In this document: piece after piece, positions 49,924-57,518 of the stretch | How positions within the stretch are numbered: position 1 is the stretch's first letter | How the letters are laid out: each line of letters begins with the position of its first letter | DNA from: Streptomyces sp. NBC_00568 | Lineage (GTDB): Bacteria; Actinomycetota; Actinomycetes; Streptomycetales; Streptomycetaceae | Reading direction: 5' to 3' | Assembly (NCBI RefSeq): GCF_026341855.1 | Contig: NZ_JAPENW010000001.1 | Coordinates: forward strand, 1,736,001 to 1,800,000 | Length of the DNA: 64,000 bases | Notes under the pieces: model-generated | Told to the model about the DNA's origin: nothing | The model's database searches: none | Seen by the model: the letters and a program-made list of their open reading frames with translations, nothing else | Translations under genes and position numbers: made by a program

Positions 49924-51036
49924 ATGTCGATGATCCGAGACCTGCGCGCCGCGGTCCGCCCCCGCCCCTCGCCGCGCAAGGACAGTGGCTCGTACGACAC
50001 CACCCGTGACCCCGGCACCCCGTCGGCCGTGGTCGACTGCGCCGTCTACCGCGACGGCGCCCGTGTCCAGACGCGCACGCCGCTCACGCCGCAGGAGGCG
50101 ATGCGCCAGGTGCGGCGCGACGGCGGCTTCGTGTGGATCGGCCTGCACGAGCCCACCGAGGACGAATTCGCCGGTATCGCCGGGGAGTTCGGGCTGCACC
50201 CGCTTGCCGTCGAGGACGCCGTCCAGGCCCACCAGCGGCCCAAGCTGGAGCGCTACGACGACTCCCTCTTCACCGTCTTCAAGACCATCCACTACGTCGA
50301 GCACGACCGGCTGACGGCGACCAGCGAGATCGTCGAGACCGGCGAGGTCATGTGCTTCACCGGACGGGACTTCTTCATCACCGTCCGGCACGGCGGACAG
50401 GGCTCGCTGCGCGCCCTGCGGCACCGGCTGCAGGACGACCCCGAGCTGCTCGCCAAGGGCCCCTCGGCGGTGCTGCACGCGATCGCCGACCATGTCGTCG
50501 ACGGCTACATCGCGGTCGCGGACGCCGTGCAGGACGACATCGACGAGGTCGAGACCGAGGTGTTCTCGCCGGGCCGCAAGGGCACCCCGCGCGGCACGGA
50601 CGCCGGGCAGATCTACCAGCTCAAGCGTGAGGTGCTCGAGTTCAAGCGGGCGGTGTCGCCGCTGCTGCGCCCCATGCAGCTGCTCAGCGAGCGCCCGATG
50701 CGGCTCATCGACCCCGACATCCAGAAGTACTTCCGCGACGTCGCCGACCACCTCGCGCGCGTGCAGGAGCAGGTCCTCGGCTTCGACGAACTGCTCAACT
50801 CGATCCTCCAGGCCAACCTCGCGCAGGCCTCCGTGGCGCAGAACGAGGACATGCGCAAGATCACCTCGTGGGCCGCGATCATCGCCGTACCGACGATGGT
50901 CTGTGGCGTGTACGGCATGAACTTCGAGCACATGCCCGAGCTGCACGCACGCTACGGCTACCCGGTGGTCATGGGCATCACGGTCGGCCTCTGTCTCTCG
51001 ATCCACCGCATCCTGAAGCGCAACGGCTGGCTCTAG
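49924..51036 (+). CDS. corA: CorA-family magnesium/cobalt transporter
   Basis: A 370-aa inner-membrane channel. The long cytoplasmic domain (FVWIGLHEPTEDEF, HPLAVEDAVQAHQRPKLE) leads to the stalk helix. Two C-terminal membrane helices are joined by the selectivity signature YGMNFEHMPEL. A short basic tail (HRILKRNGWL) ends the protein. ATG 49924 has AAGGAG 7 nt upstream; the open frame extends farther but without start signals. It transports Mg2+ and perhaps Co2+ or Ni2+. Downstream lie a soluble MgtE-like protein and DUF1003, suggesting a divalent-metal neighbourhood. Confidence 0.93.
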   Translation: MSMIRDLRAAVRPRPSPRKDSGSYDTTRDPGTPSAVVDCAVYRDGARVQTRTPLTPQEAMRQVRRDGGFVWIGLHEPTEDEFAGIAGEFGLHPLAVEDAVQAHQRPKLERYDDSLFTVFKTIHYVEHDRLTATSEIVETGEVMCFTGRDFFITVRHGGQGSLRALRHRLQDDPELLAKGPSAVLHAIADHVVDGYIAVADAVQDDIDEVETEVFSPGRKGTPRGTDAGQIYQLKREVLEFKRAVSPLLRPMQLLSERPMRLIDPDIQKYFRDVADHLARVQEQVLGFDELLNSILQANLAQASVAQNEDMRKITSWAAIIAVPTMVCGVYGMNFEHMPELHARYGYPVVMGITVGLCLSIHRILKRNGWL

Positions 51037-51060
51037 GGCGGGCTGGATAGGCTTGGCCCC

Positions 51061-51606
51061 ATGACGCAAGAGCTGCTCGACCAGGCCCTCGTAGAGGAGG
51101 CCACCAAGAAGTCCGGGCTGATCTGGGTGCGGGGCGCCGTCACGCCGGCGCTCCCCGGTCCGGCTCAGGAGGGACCCACTCAGGCGCTGTGGCACGTGTG
51201 GCACGACGGCGCGGCCTGCGTGGTCGGCGACGGGCCCGGCGAGCAGCCGCTGCCGGACCTGATCGACGGGGGCTTCGCGGTGGTCACCGTTCGCAGCAAG
51301 GACAAGGGCGGACGGCTCGTCTCCTGGTCCGCCGCGGTCGTGGAGCTCGCCGAGAACACCCCCGCGTGGGAAGCCGCCGTCGGTGAACTCAAGGGCAAGC
51401 GGCTGAACGCCCACGACGGCGAGGCCATGCCGGAGCGCTGGGCGCGCGAGTGCCGGGTGCTGCGCCTCGAACCGATGGGCGGGACCGCCGAACTGCCCGA
51501 CGGCTCGCTCGCCGAGCGGCCGGTGCCGACCCCGGCGACCACCCGCCTGCCGATTCCGGCGGCGCTGCCCCGCCTGCTGATGAAGAGGAAGCGCAAGGGC
51601 CGCTAG
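51061..51606 (+). CDS. conserved protein of unknown function, split-barrel-like
   Basis: A 181-aa cytoplasmic protein. Strand pattern HVWHDGAACVVGDGPGEQPL, FAVVTVRSKDKGGRLVSWSAAVVEL and CRVLRLEPMGG is reminiscent of the FMN-binding split barrel, but no clear flavin motif is seen, so this is only a suggestion. The C-terminus is basic (LLMKRKRKGR). ATG 51061 has no Shine-Dalgarno sequence; TAGGCT ends 7 nt before it, suggesting leaderless transcription independent of corA, whose stop is 24 nt upstream. Confidence 0.8.
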   Translation: MTQELLDQALVEEATKKSGLIWVRGAVTPALPGPAQEGPTQALWHVWHDGAACVVGDGPGEQPLPDLIDGGFAVVTVRSKDKGGRLVSWSAAVVELAENTPAWEAAVGELKGKRLNAHDGEAMPERWARECRVLRLEPMGGTAELPDGSLAERPVPTPATTRLPIPAALPRLLMKRKRKGR

Positions 51607-51688
51607 GGGCCGTCGTCCGGGTCACGCCACGGATGGTGGCGGGGTCCGAGCCGCCGCGGACCGCACCGGGCCCAGAGGCCGCGCGGGG

Positions 51689-52447
51689 CTACGACGTGGG
51701 CAGCTGCTGCCCGTAGTCGACCGTCTCCTTCTTGGACGGCTCCTTCAGCGCGAAGTCCTTGCCCCAGTCGGTCAGCCGGAGGGTGCCGGCGTTGCCCGCC
51801 CGCGACAGGAGGAGCGGATAGGGGGTCCCCTGCAACGAGACGTCCAGGGTGCCGCCCGAGCCCTTGTCGCCGGTGATGCGGATGGTGCGGACGCCGGACT
51901 CCTCGTGGTGGCCGTCCGTGGCGAGGTCGCCGTGCAGACTGAGCAGCCCGTCGAGCAGGACGTCCTTGTCGGTGAAGCCACTGAAGCGCTTGTACGCGGG
52001 GTCGCCGGTCGGCACCTTCACGTACATGCCCTCCAGCTTGTCCGCCGCGGCGGTGTCCGACGGCTTGCCGCCGCTCTTGCCGTCCTGATGGGCCCAGAAC
52101 TCGGCGTTCGCCTTGAGGAAGAGGTGCTCACCGACCCGCAGCAGCCGGAAACTGGCCCCCTTCGAGGTGACCGAGCCGGTCCCGCCGTCGGACTTGAGAC
52201 GCATGTCGAGGGTGTACGTGGTCCCGTTCGAGACGACGGTCCCGGACAGCCGTACGGTCTTCGCGTCGTCGGCCGCCTTCTTCGTCTTCGCCTGGATGGT
52301 GGCGGCGGGCAGCTTGCCGACCCCGTTCGTGCCCGCGTCCGGGTCCTCGCTGCCGCACCCCGTCAGTCCCGTCCCTGTCACGGCCAGTGCGCACATCGCG
52401 GTCGCCATCACGGCTCTGCGGGTACGGCCCTGGGGAATTGCAGTCAC
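51689..52447 (-). CDS. lipoprotein, LppX/LprG-like
   Basis: A 252-aa exported lipoprotein with lipobox LTGC31. The mature part begins as a disordered Gly/Asp stretch, then a LolA/LppX-like beta sheet (AKTVRLSGTVVSNGTTYTLD, GTGSVTSKGASFRLLRVG, LFLKANAEFW, GVRTIRITGDKGSGGTLDVS). Mycobacterial relatives (LprG, LppX) carry lipids across the envelope; this one's ligand is unknown. The GTG at 52445-52447 has GAGAGG upstream. It is convergent with the preceding gene and divergent from the MgtE-like gene. Confidence 0.82.
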   Translation of the reverse strand: MTAIPQGRTRRAVMATAMCALAVTGTGLTGCGSEDPDAGTNGVGKLPAATIQAKTKKAADDAKTVRLSGTVVSNGTTYTLDMRLKSDGGTGSVTSKGASFRLLRVGEHLFLKANAEFWAHQDGKSGGKPSDTAAADKLEGMYVKVPTGDPAYKRFSGFTDKDVLLDGLLSLHGDLATDGHHEESGVRTIRITGDKGSGGTLDVSLQGTPYPLLLSRAGNAGTLRLTDWGKDFALKEPSKKETVDYGQQLPTS

Positions 52448-52633
52448 AGGTGGGGCTGCCTCTCGTGCGCGGTCCTCAACGGCGTACGGCAGCGTACCGG
52501 TGCCGCCCCCTCCCGACGGAGGCAGTCCGTCCGGACCGCCCACCAGGGCGTATCCGACCGGGACGGGCTAGCCTGAAGCCCACCCGAGCGGACAGACCGG
52601 CACATAACGCTTCGAAGCGAAGGAGGCGCGGGC

Positions 52634-54025
52634 ATGGCCGCAGGCGCCCCCCGGATCTTCGTCTCGCACCTGGCCGGTGTCGCCGTCTTCGACCCGAACG
52701 GCGACCAGGTGGGCCGGGTGCGGGACCTCGTCGCCATGCTGCGCGTCGGACGGCGGCCTCCCCGGCTGCTCGGCCTCGTCGTCGAACTGTCCACGCGCCG
52801 CCGGATCTTCCTGCCCATGACCCGGGTGACCGGCATCGAGTCCGGCCAGGTCATCACGACCGGCGTCCTGAACGTGCGCCGCTTCGAGCAGCGGCCCACC
52901 GAACGGCTCGTCTTCGGCGAACTGCTCGACCGGCTCGTCACCCTCGTCGAGACCGGCGAGGAGGTCACCGTCCTGGACGTGTCGATCCAGCAGCTGCCGG
53001 CCCGCAGGGACTGGGAGATCGGCCGCGTCTTCGTGCGCAAGGGGCGCAGCGGCACCTTCCGGCGCTCCAAGGGCGAGACGATGACGGTCGACTGGTCCTC
53101 CGTCACCGGGTTCTCCCTGGAGGAGCACGGACAGGGCGCGGAGAGCCTGCTCGCCACCTTCGAGCAGCTGCGCCCGGCCGACCTCGCGAACGTGCTGCAC
53201 CACCTGTCGCCGAAGCGGCGCGGCGAGGTGGCCGCGGCGCTCGACGACGACCGTCTCGCCGACGTCCTTGAGGAGCTGCCCGAGGACGACCAGATCGAGA
53301 TCCTCGGCAAGCTCAAGGAGGAGCGCGCGGCCGACGTCCTGGAGGCGATGGACCCGGACGACGCGGCCGACCTGCTCGCCGAACTGCCCACCGAGGACGT
53401 GGAGCGGCTGCTGACGCTGATGCGGCCCGGCGAGGCGGCGGACGTCCGGCGGCTGATGGCGTACGCGGAACGGACGGCGGGCGGACTCATGACCACCGAG
53501 CCCATCGTGCTGCGCGCCGACGCGACCGTCGCCGAAGCGCTCGCCCGGGTCCGCGACCCCGACCTCTCCCCCGCGCTCGCCGCCCAGGTGTACGTGTGCC
53601 GCCCGCCGGACGAGACGCCGACGGGCAAGTACCTGGGGGCGGTGCACTTCCAGCGGCTGCTGCGCGATCCGCCGTTCACCCTGGTCGGCTCGCTCGTCGA
53701 CGACGACCTCCAGCCACTGGCCCCGGAGGACGAGCTGCCCGTGGTGGCCGGGTTCTTCGCGACGTACGACATGGTCGCGGCTCCCGTCGTCGACGAGAGC
53801 GGCTCGCTGCTCGGGGCGGTGACCGTGGACGACGTGCTGGACCACATGCTGCCCGAGGACTGGCGGGAGACGGAGTTCCATCTGGACGAGGGCGTGCACG
53901 AGAGCATGCACGAGAGCACCCACGGGGACGGCCGTGAAGGGGTCCACGAGGACTCCCACGGCCACGAGGACGACCGCCGGGGGCCGGACGGCCCGCTGGG
54001 CGGAGAGGAACGCCATGGCGCCTGA
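52634..54025 (+). CDS. soluble MgtE-N/CBS protein with PRC-barrel domains
   Basis: A 463-aa cytoplasmic protein. Residues 1-150 form two PRC-barrel-like units (VGRVRDLVAMLRVGRRPPR, IGRVFVRKGRSGTFRR). Next comes an MgtE N-domain of helical repeats (LADVLEELPEDDQIEIL, AADLLAELPTEDVERLL) and a CBS pair (GGLMTTEPIVLRADATVAEAL, AAPVVDESGSLLGAVTVDDVLD). The MgtE transmembrane channel is absent, so this is the regulatory half alone. The C-terminal 50 residues are His/Glu/Asp-rich (HESMHESTHGDG), a likely metal-binding tail. ATG 52634 has GAAGGAGG upstream. It overlaps the DUF1003 gene by 11 nt. Confidence 0.9.
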   Translation: MAAGAPRIFVSHLAGVAVFDPNGDQVGRVRDLVAMLRVGRRPPRLLGLVVELSTRRRIFLPMTRVTGIESGQVITTGVLNVRRFEQRPTERLVFGELLDRLVTLVETGEEVTVLDVSIQQLPARRDWEIGRVFVRKGRSGTFRRSKGETMTVDWSSVTGFSLEEHGQGAESLLATFEQLRPADLANVLHHLSPKRRGEVAAALDDDRLADVLEELPEDDQIEILGKLKEERAADVLEAMDPDDAADLLAELPTEDVERLLTLMRPGEAADVRRLMAYAERTAGGLMTTEPIVLRADATVAEALARVRDPDLSPALAAQVYVCRPPDETPTGKYLGAVHFQRLLRDPPFTLVGSLVDDDLQPLAPEDELPVVAGFFATYDMVAAPVVDESGSLLGAVTVDDVLDHMLPEDWRETEFHLDEGVHESMHESTHGDGREGVHEDSHGHEDDRRGPDGPLGGEERHGA

Positions 54026-54611
54026 GCGTGAGGCCCGTGAGCGGGTCGCCAGTGGGGCGACGGCGGCCTCCCGGCCGCGCACCCGGCTGGACCAGCCGAA
54101 GCTGCCGGGGCGCAGACTGCTGCCCGAGTGGGACCCGGAGGCCTTCGGACGGCTCTCGGAGCGCATCGCCCGCTTCCTCGGCACCGGACGGTTCATCGTC
54201 TGGATGACGGTCGTCATCATCCTGTGGGTGGTGTGGAACATCTTCGCGCCGCACGACCTGCGCTTCGACAACTACCCGTTCATCTTCCTGACCCTGATGC
54301 TGTCGCTCCAGGCCTCCTACGCCGCCCCGCTGATCCTGCTGGCGCAGAACCGGCAGGACGACCGCGACCGGGTCAACCTCGAACAGGACCGCAAGCAGAA
54401 CGAGCGGTCCATCGCCGACACCGAGTACCTCACCCGCGAGATCGCCGCGCTGCGGATGGGCCTCGGCGAGGTGGCCACCCGCGACTGGATCCGCTCCGAG
54501 CTCCACGACCTGTTCAAGGAGCTGGAGGACCGTCATCCCGACGGCCACGGGGACGACCGGATCGTATTCCCGGCGGAACGGTCGCACGGACGTGACGTAG
54601 ACGACCGGTGA
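54015..54611 (+). CDS. DUF1003 membrane protein
   Basis: A 198-aa protein with two membrane segments (GRFIVWMTVVIILWVVWNIF and FIFLTLMLSLQASYAAPLILLAQ) followed by the family motif NRQDDRDRVNLEQDRK and a cytoplasmic helix. ATG 54015 lies inside the 3' end of the MgtE-like gene (11-nt overlap, GAGAGG upstream), so the two are translationally coupled. Their repeated association suggests that they cooperate at the membrane, perhaps as a metal-responsive pair. Function unproven. Confidence 0.9.
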   Translation: MAPEREARERVASGATAASRPRTRLDQPKLPGRRLLPEWDPEAFGRLSERIARFLGTGRFIVWMTVVIILWVVWNIFAPHDLRFDNYPFIFLTLMLSLQASYAAPLILLAQNRQDDRDRVNLEQDRKQNERSIADTEYLTREIAALRMGLGEVATRDWIRSELHDLFKELEDRHPDGHGDDRIVFPAERSHGRDVDDR

Positions 54612-54654
54612 CGGGGCTTTCCGGGGCCCCTGGGGAGCGCCGTACCATCGTCCT

Positions 54655-55788
54655 ATGGCTACGGAAGACGCGGTGCGTGAAGCACTGGCGACGGTGAACG
54701 ACCCCGAGATCAACCGACCCATCACCGAACTGGGGATGGTCAAATCGGTGCAGATCGGTGCGGATGGCGTGGTCGCGGTCGCCGTGTACCTGACGGTCTC
54801 CGGCTGCCCGATGCGCGACACGATCACCCAGCGGGTGACAGAGGCGGTCTCGCGGGTCGAGGGCGTCACCGCGGTCGAGGTCGAGCTCGACGTGATGAGC
54901 GACGAACAGCGGCGCGAACTGGCGACCGCGCTGAAGGGCGGCACGGCTGAGCGCGAGGTGCCCTTCGCCCAGCCCGGCTCGCTGACCCGCGTGTACGCGG
55001 TGGCCTCCGGCAAGGGCGGCGTCGGCAAGTCCTCGGTCACCGTGAACCTGGCGGCGGCGATGGCCGCCGACGGGCTCAAGGTCGGTGTCGTGGACGCCGA
55101 CATCTACGGCCACTCGGTGCCGCGCATGCTCGGCGCGGACGGCAAGCCGACCCAGGTCGAGAACATGATCATGCCGCCGTCCGCGCACGGCGTGAAGGTC
55201 ATCTCCATCGGCATGTTCACCCCGGGCAACGCGCCGGTGGTCTGGCGCGGCCCGATGCTGCACCGCGCCCTCCAGCAGTTCCTGGCGGACGTGTACTGGG
55301 GCGACCTGGACGTCCTGCTCCTCGACCTCCCGCCGGGCACGGGCGACATCGCGATCTCCGTCGCGCAGCTCGTCCCGAACGCCGAGATCCTGGTCGTCAC
55401 GACCCCGCAGCAGGCGGCGGCCGAGGTGGCCGAGCGCGCGGGCTCCATCGCCGTGCAGACCCACCAGAAGATCGTGGGTGTCGTCGAGAACATGTCGGGG
55501 CTGCCCTGCCCGCACTGCGGCGAGATGGTCGACGTGTTCGGCACGGGCGGCGGCCAGTCGGTGGCCGACGGGCTGACCCGCACCACCGGGGCGACCGTCC
55601 CGGTCCTCGGCTCCATCCCGATCGACGTCCGCCTCCGCGAGGGCGGCGACGAGGGCAAGCCGGTGGTCCTGACCGACCCCGACTCCCCCGCCGGCTCGGC
55701 CCTGCGCGCCATCGCGGGCAAGCTGGGCGGCCGCCAGCGCGGCCTGTCGGGCATGTCGCTGGGCATCACCCCGCGCAACAAGTTCTAG
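54655..55788 (+). CDS. Mrp/ApbC-type iron-sulphur carrier P-loop ATPase
   Basis: A 377-aa P-loop NTPase that carries or assembles Fe-S clusters. An N-terminal DUF59/MIP18 domain (about 1-90, with GCPMRD) precedes the deviant Walker A GKGGVGKSS (about 119), DADIYGHSVP, DLPPGTGD and the cluster-binding CPHCG. Length and order are typical of actinobacterial Mrp. ATG 54655 has no Shine-Dalgarno sequence, and TACCAT lies 6 nt upstream, suggesting a leaderless message. A strong terminator follows. As I recall, mrp is also near sigE-htrA-tatB in mycobacteria. Confidence 0.93.
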   Translation: MATEDAVREALATVNDPEINRPITELGMVKSVQIGADGVVAVAVYLTVSGCPMRDTITQRVTEAVSRVEGVTAVEVELDVMSDEQRRELATALKGGTAEREVPFAQPGSLTRVYAVASGKGGVGKSSVTVNLAAAMAADGLKVGVVDADIYGHSVPRMLGADGKPTQVENMIMPPSAHGVKVISIGMFTPGNAPVVWRGPMLHRALQQFLADVYWGDLDVLLLDLPPGTGDIAISVAQLVPNAEILVVTTPQQAAAEVAERAGSIAVQTHQKIVGVVENMSGLPCPHCGEMVDVFGTGGGQSVADGLTRTTGATVPVLGSIPIDVRLREGGDEGKPVVLTDPDSPAGSALRAIAGKLGGRQRGLSGMSLGITPRNKF

Positions 55789-55824
55789 GACTTCCCCGCG
55801 AAGTTCCCGCGCTTCCCGTACTAA

Positions 55825-55860
55825 GGAGGGGGCGCCGTCCGTGCGGACGGCGCCCCCTTC
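55825..55860. terminator. bidirectional terminator after mrp
   Basis: A 17-bp GC-rich stem (one G-T wobble) around a 2-nt centre lies between the mrp stop and the end of a convergent gene. Confidence 0.8.
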
Positions 55861-55885
55861 CTCGTAGCGCCTGTCAGGGCCTCCC

Positions 55886-56542
55886 CTAGGCGTACGTCGC
55901 GATGTCCTTGATCATCGCGAAGCCCAGCCCGTACGCGCTCATTCCCCGGCCGTACGCGCCCACGTGGACGCCTTCCTGGGTGGAACCCGCGAGGACCCAG
56001 CCGAACTCGGACTCGCGGTAGTGGAAGGTCGTCGGGACGCCGTCCACGGGGAGGGACAGGGTGGACCAGTCCGGACCGTTCAGGTCGTCGGCCAGCACCC
56101 ACGCGGTCTCGGTCTGCTGGTCCAGCCAGTCGTCGCGCCGGGCGTGGTCCATCTGGCCGGGCCAGGTGAAGGACAGCAGCCCCACACCGGCGAGCCACGC
56201 CGCCGAGGACACCGAGGTGGCCTCCAGCAGGCCCGTGCCGTCCGCGCTGCGGCGCACCGGGCTGGCGGCGACGGTGACCACCACCGCGAACCGCTCCTTG
56301 TCCTCGGTCGACTCACCGCGCACCGTCGGCTCGTCACCGTGCCCGATCGAACCGTGCTCGACGGCACCGTCCGCCGAGGTACCCACCTGCATCAGCCACC
56401 GCGGCCCCGTGAAGGCCTCGTCGAGGCCGTACCAGGGGAAGGGCGCCAGCAGGTAGCCGTCGACCGTACGCCGGGCGGAGGGGACCTGTTGTCCGCCCTC
56501 CGCGGCCGGCGCCTGCGCGCCTACCCGACTTGTCGTCTCCAT
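55886..56542 (-). CDS. conserved hypothetical protein
   Basis: A 218-aa cytoplasmic protein not recognised by me. It is a mixed alpha-beta sequence with GYLLAPFPWYGLDEAF, RFAVVVTVAASPVRRS, WLAGVGLLSFTWPGQMD and FHYRESEFGWVLAGSTQEG; no signal peptide, cysteines or membrane segments. ATG 56540-56542 has GAGGAGGCG about 10 nt upstream; the longer frame upstream is not coding-like. It lies between mrp and tatB. Similar single-copy genes are probably Streptomyces-specific. Confidence 0.8.
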   Translation of the reverse strand: METTSRVGAQAPAAEGGQQVPSARRTVDGYLLAPFPWYGLDEAFTGPRWLMQVGTSADGAVEHGSIGHGDEPTVRGESTEDKERFAVVVTVAASPVRRSADGTGLLEATSVSSAAWLAGVGLLSFTWPGQMDHARRDDWLDQQTETAWVLADDLNGPDWSTLSLPVDGVPTTFHYRESEFGWVLAGSTQEGVHVGAYGRGMSAYGLGFAMIKDIATYA

Positions 56543-56847
56543 CTGCCGGACGCCTCCTCGCTCTCGTCGGACCGGGTGGCCCGCCCCCCTCGGGCGTCCT
56601 TGTCGGTCCGCACAACAACTGGGCAGCATAGCCATACCGCTCCGAACAGCCGCGAAAGCGCCCGGCGCGTGGGGCGTGTGCGCGGCGGATTCGAGCCGCG
56701 CGGACAGGTCGGCAGACCGCGGACGAACACGTTCTCAGGCCGTGCGGGGCCGCGTTCCGAGGGCCCCCCGCGGGCAGGCGCGCGCGACCCGCGTGGGCCG
56801 TGGATCCCTGGCCGCGCACGGTTCGCGCGGCAGCCCGCCGTGGTACT
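56543..56847. other. intergenic region upstream of hypothetical gene
   Basis: About 300 bp between tatB's terminator and the hypothetical gene, both on the minus strand. I see no gene in it; the promoter of the hypothetical gene should lie here but is not obvious. Confidence 0.35.
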
Positions 56848-56874
56848 CCGTACGGCCCAGCGGGGGCCGTACGG
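56848..56874 (-). terminator. terminator of tatB
   Basis: An 11-bp perfect stem CCGTACGGCCC/GGGCCGTACGG with a 5-nt loop begins 1 nt after the tatB stop on the minus strand. Confidence 0.65.
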
Positions 56875-56875
56875 C

Positions 56876-57313
56876 TCAGGTGGCGTCGGCGTCGTAGGGC
56901 GGGCGCTCGTCCGCGGCGAGCTTCTCGCGCTTCTTCGTCATGTCGACGGAGCCACCGGCCGGGCCGGTGGAGGACGCGGAGGAGTCGGACTCGCGGCCGT
57001 GCACCGCGTCCGTGACCTCGGCCATCTCCTTCTTCAGGTCGAAGCCGTTACGGATCTCCTTGAGCCCCAGCTCGTCATTGTCCAGCTGCTTGCGGATGAA
57101 CGTCTTGGGGTTGAGGTCCTCGAACTCGAAGTCCTTGAACTCCGGGCCGAGTTCATCGCGGATGTCCGCCTTGGCGCTCTCCGAGAACTCACGGATCTTG
57201 CGAATCGTGCGCGTGACGTCCTGAATCATCTTCGGGAGCTTCTCGGGACCGAAGACGAGCACGGCGAGGACGACGAGCGTCACCAGCTCGAAGATTCCTA
57301 TGTCATTGAACAC
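56876..57313 (-). CDS. tatB: twin-arginine translocase subunit TatB
   Basis: A 145-aa Sec-independent translocase component. A single N-terminal membrane helix (FELVTLVVLAVLVFG, about residues 8-22) is followed by the PEKLPKMIQDVTR hinge and amphipathic helix, with a Glu-containing helix start typical of TatB. A charged tail ends the protein. It forms the receptor for twin-arginine signal peptides with TatC. The GTG at 57311-57313 has AAGGAG 7 nt upstream, which decides the start against a longer frame. It lies downstream of htrA, separated by a 14-bp hairpin. Confidence 0.93.
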   Translation of the reverse strand: MFNDIGIFELVTLVVLAVLVFGPEKLPKMIQDVTRTIRKIREFSESAKADIRDELGPEFKDFEFEDLNPKTFIRKQLDNDELGLKEIRNGFDLKKEMAEVTDAVHGRESDSSASSTGPAGGSVDMTKKREKLAADERPPYDADAT

Positions 57314-57364
57314 CTGGTAGCTCCTTGCGATGTCCTCGGTCCTCGGCCCTCGGGAGTCTTCCGT

Positions 57365-57400
57365 GGTCCGGGCCGGGTCCAACGGTACCCGGCCCGGACC
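57365..57400 (-). terminator. terminator between htrA and tatB
   Basis: A 14-bp perfect inverted repeat (57365-57378 with 57387-57400) and an 8-nt loop lie between the two genes on the minus strand, suggesting separate or attenuated transcription of tatB. Confidence 0.65.
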
Positions 57401-57518
57401 TGTCCCGGGGCTTCCGACTTCCTCCGCACGGCCGGTTTTCCGCGTTGTTTGCCGTCCGGAGCTGCGACATCGCGCTCGGCTGTGAGGTTCGTGTCACTCC
57501 TGGGCCGTGTCTCACGGC

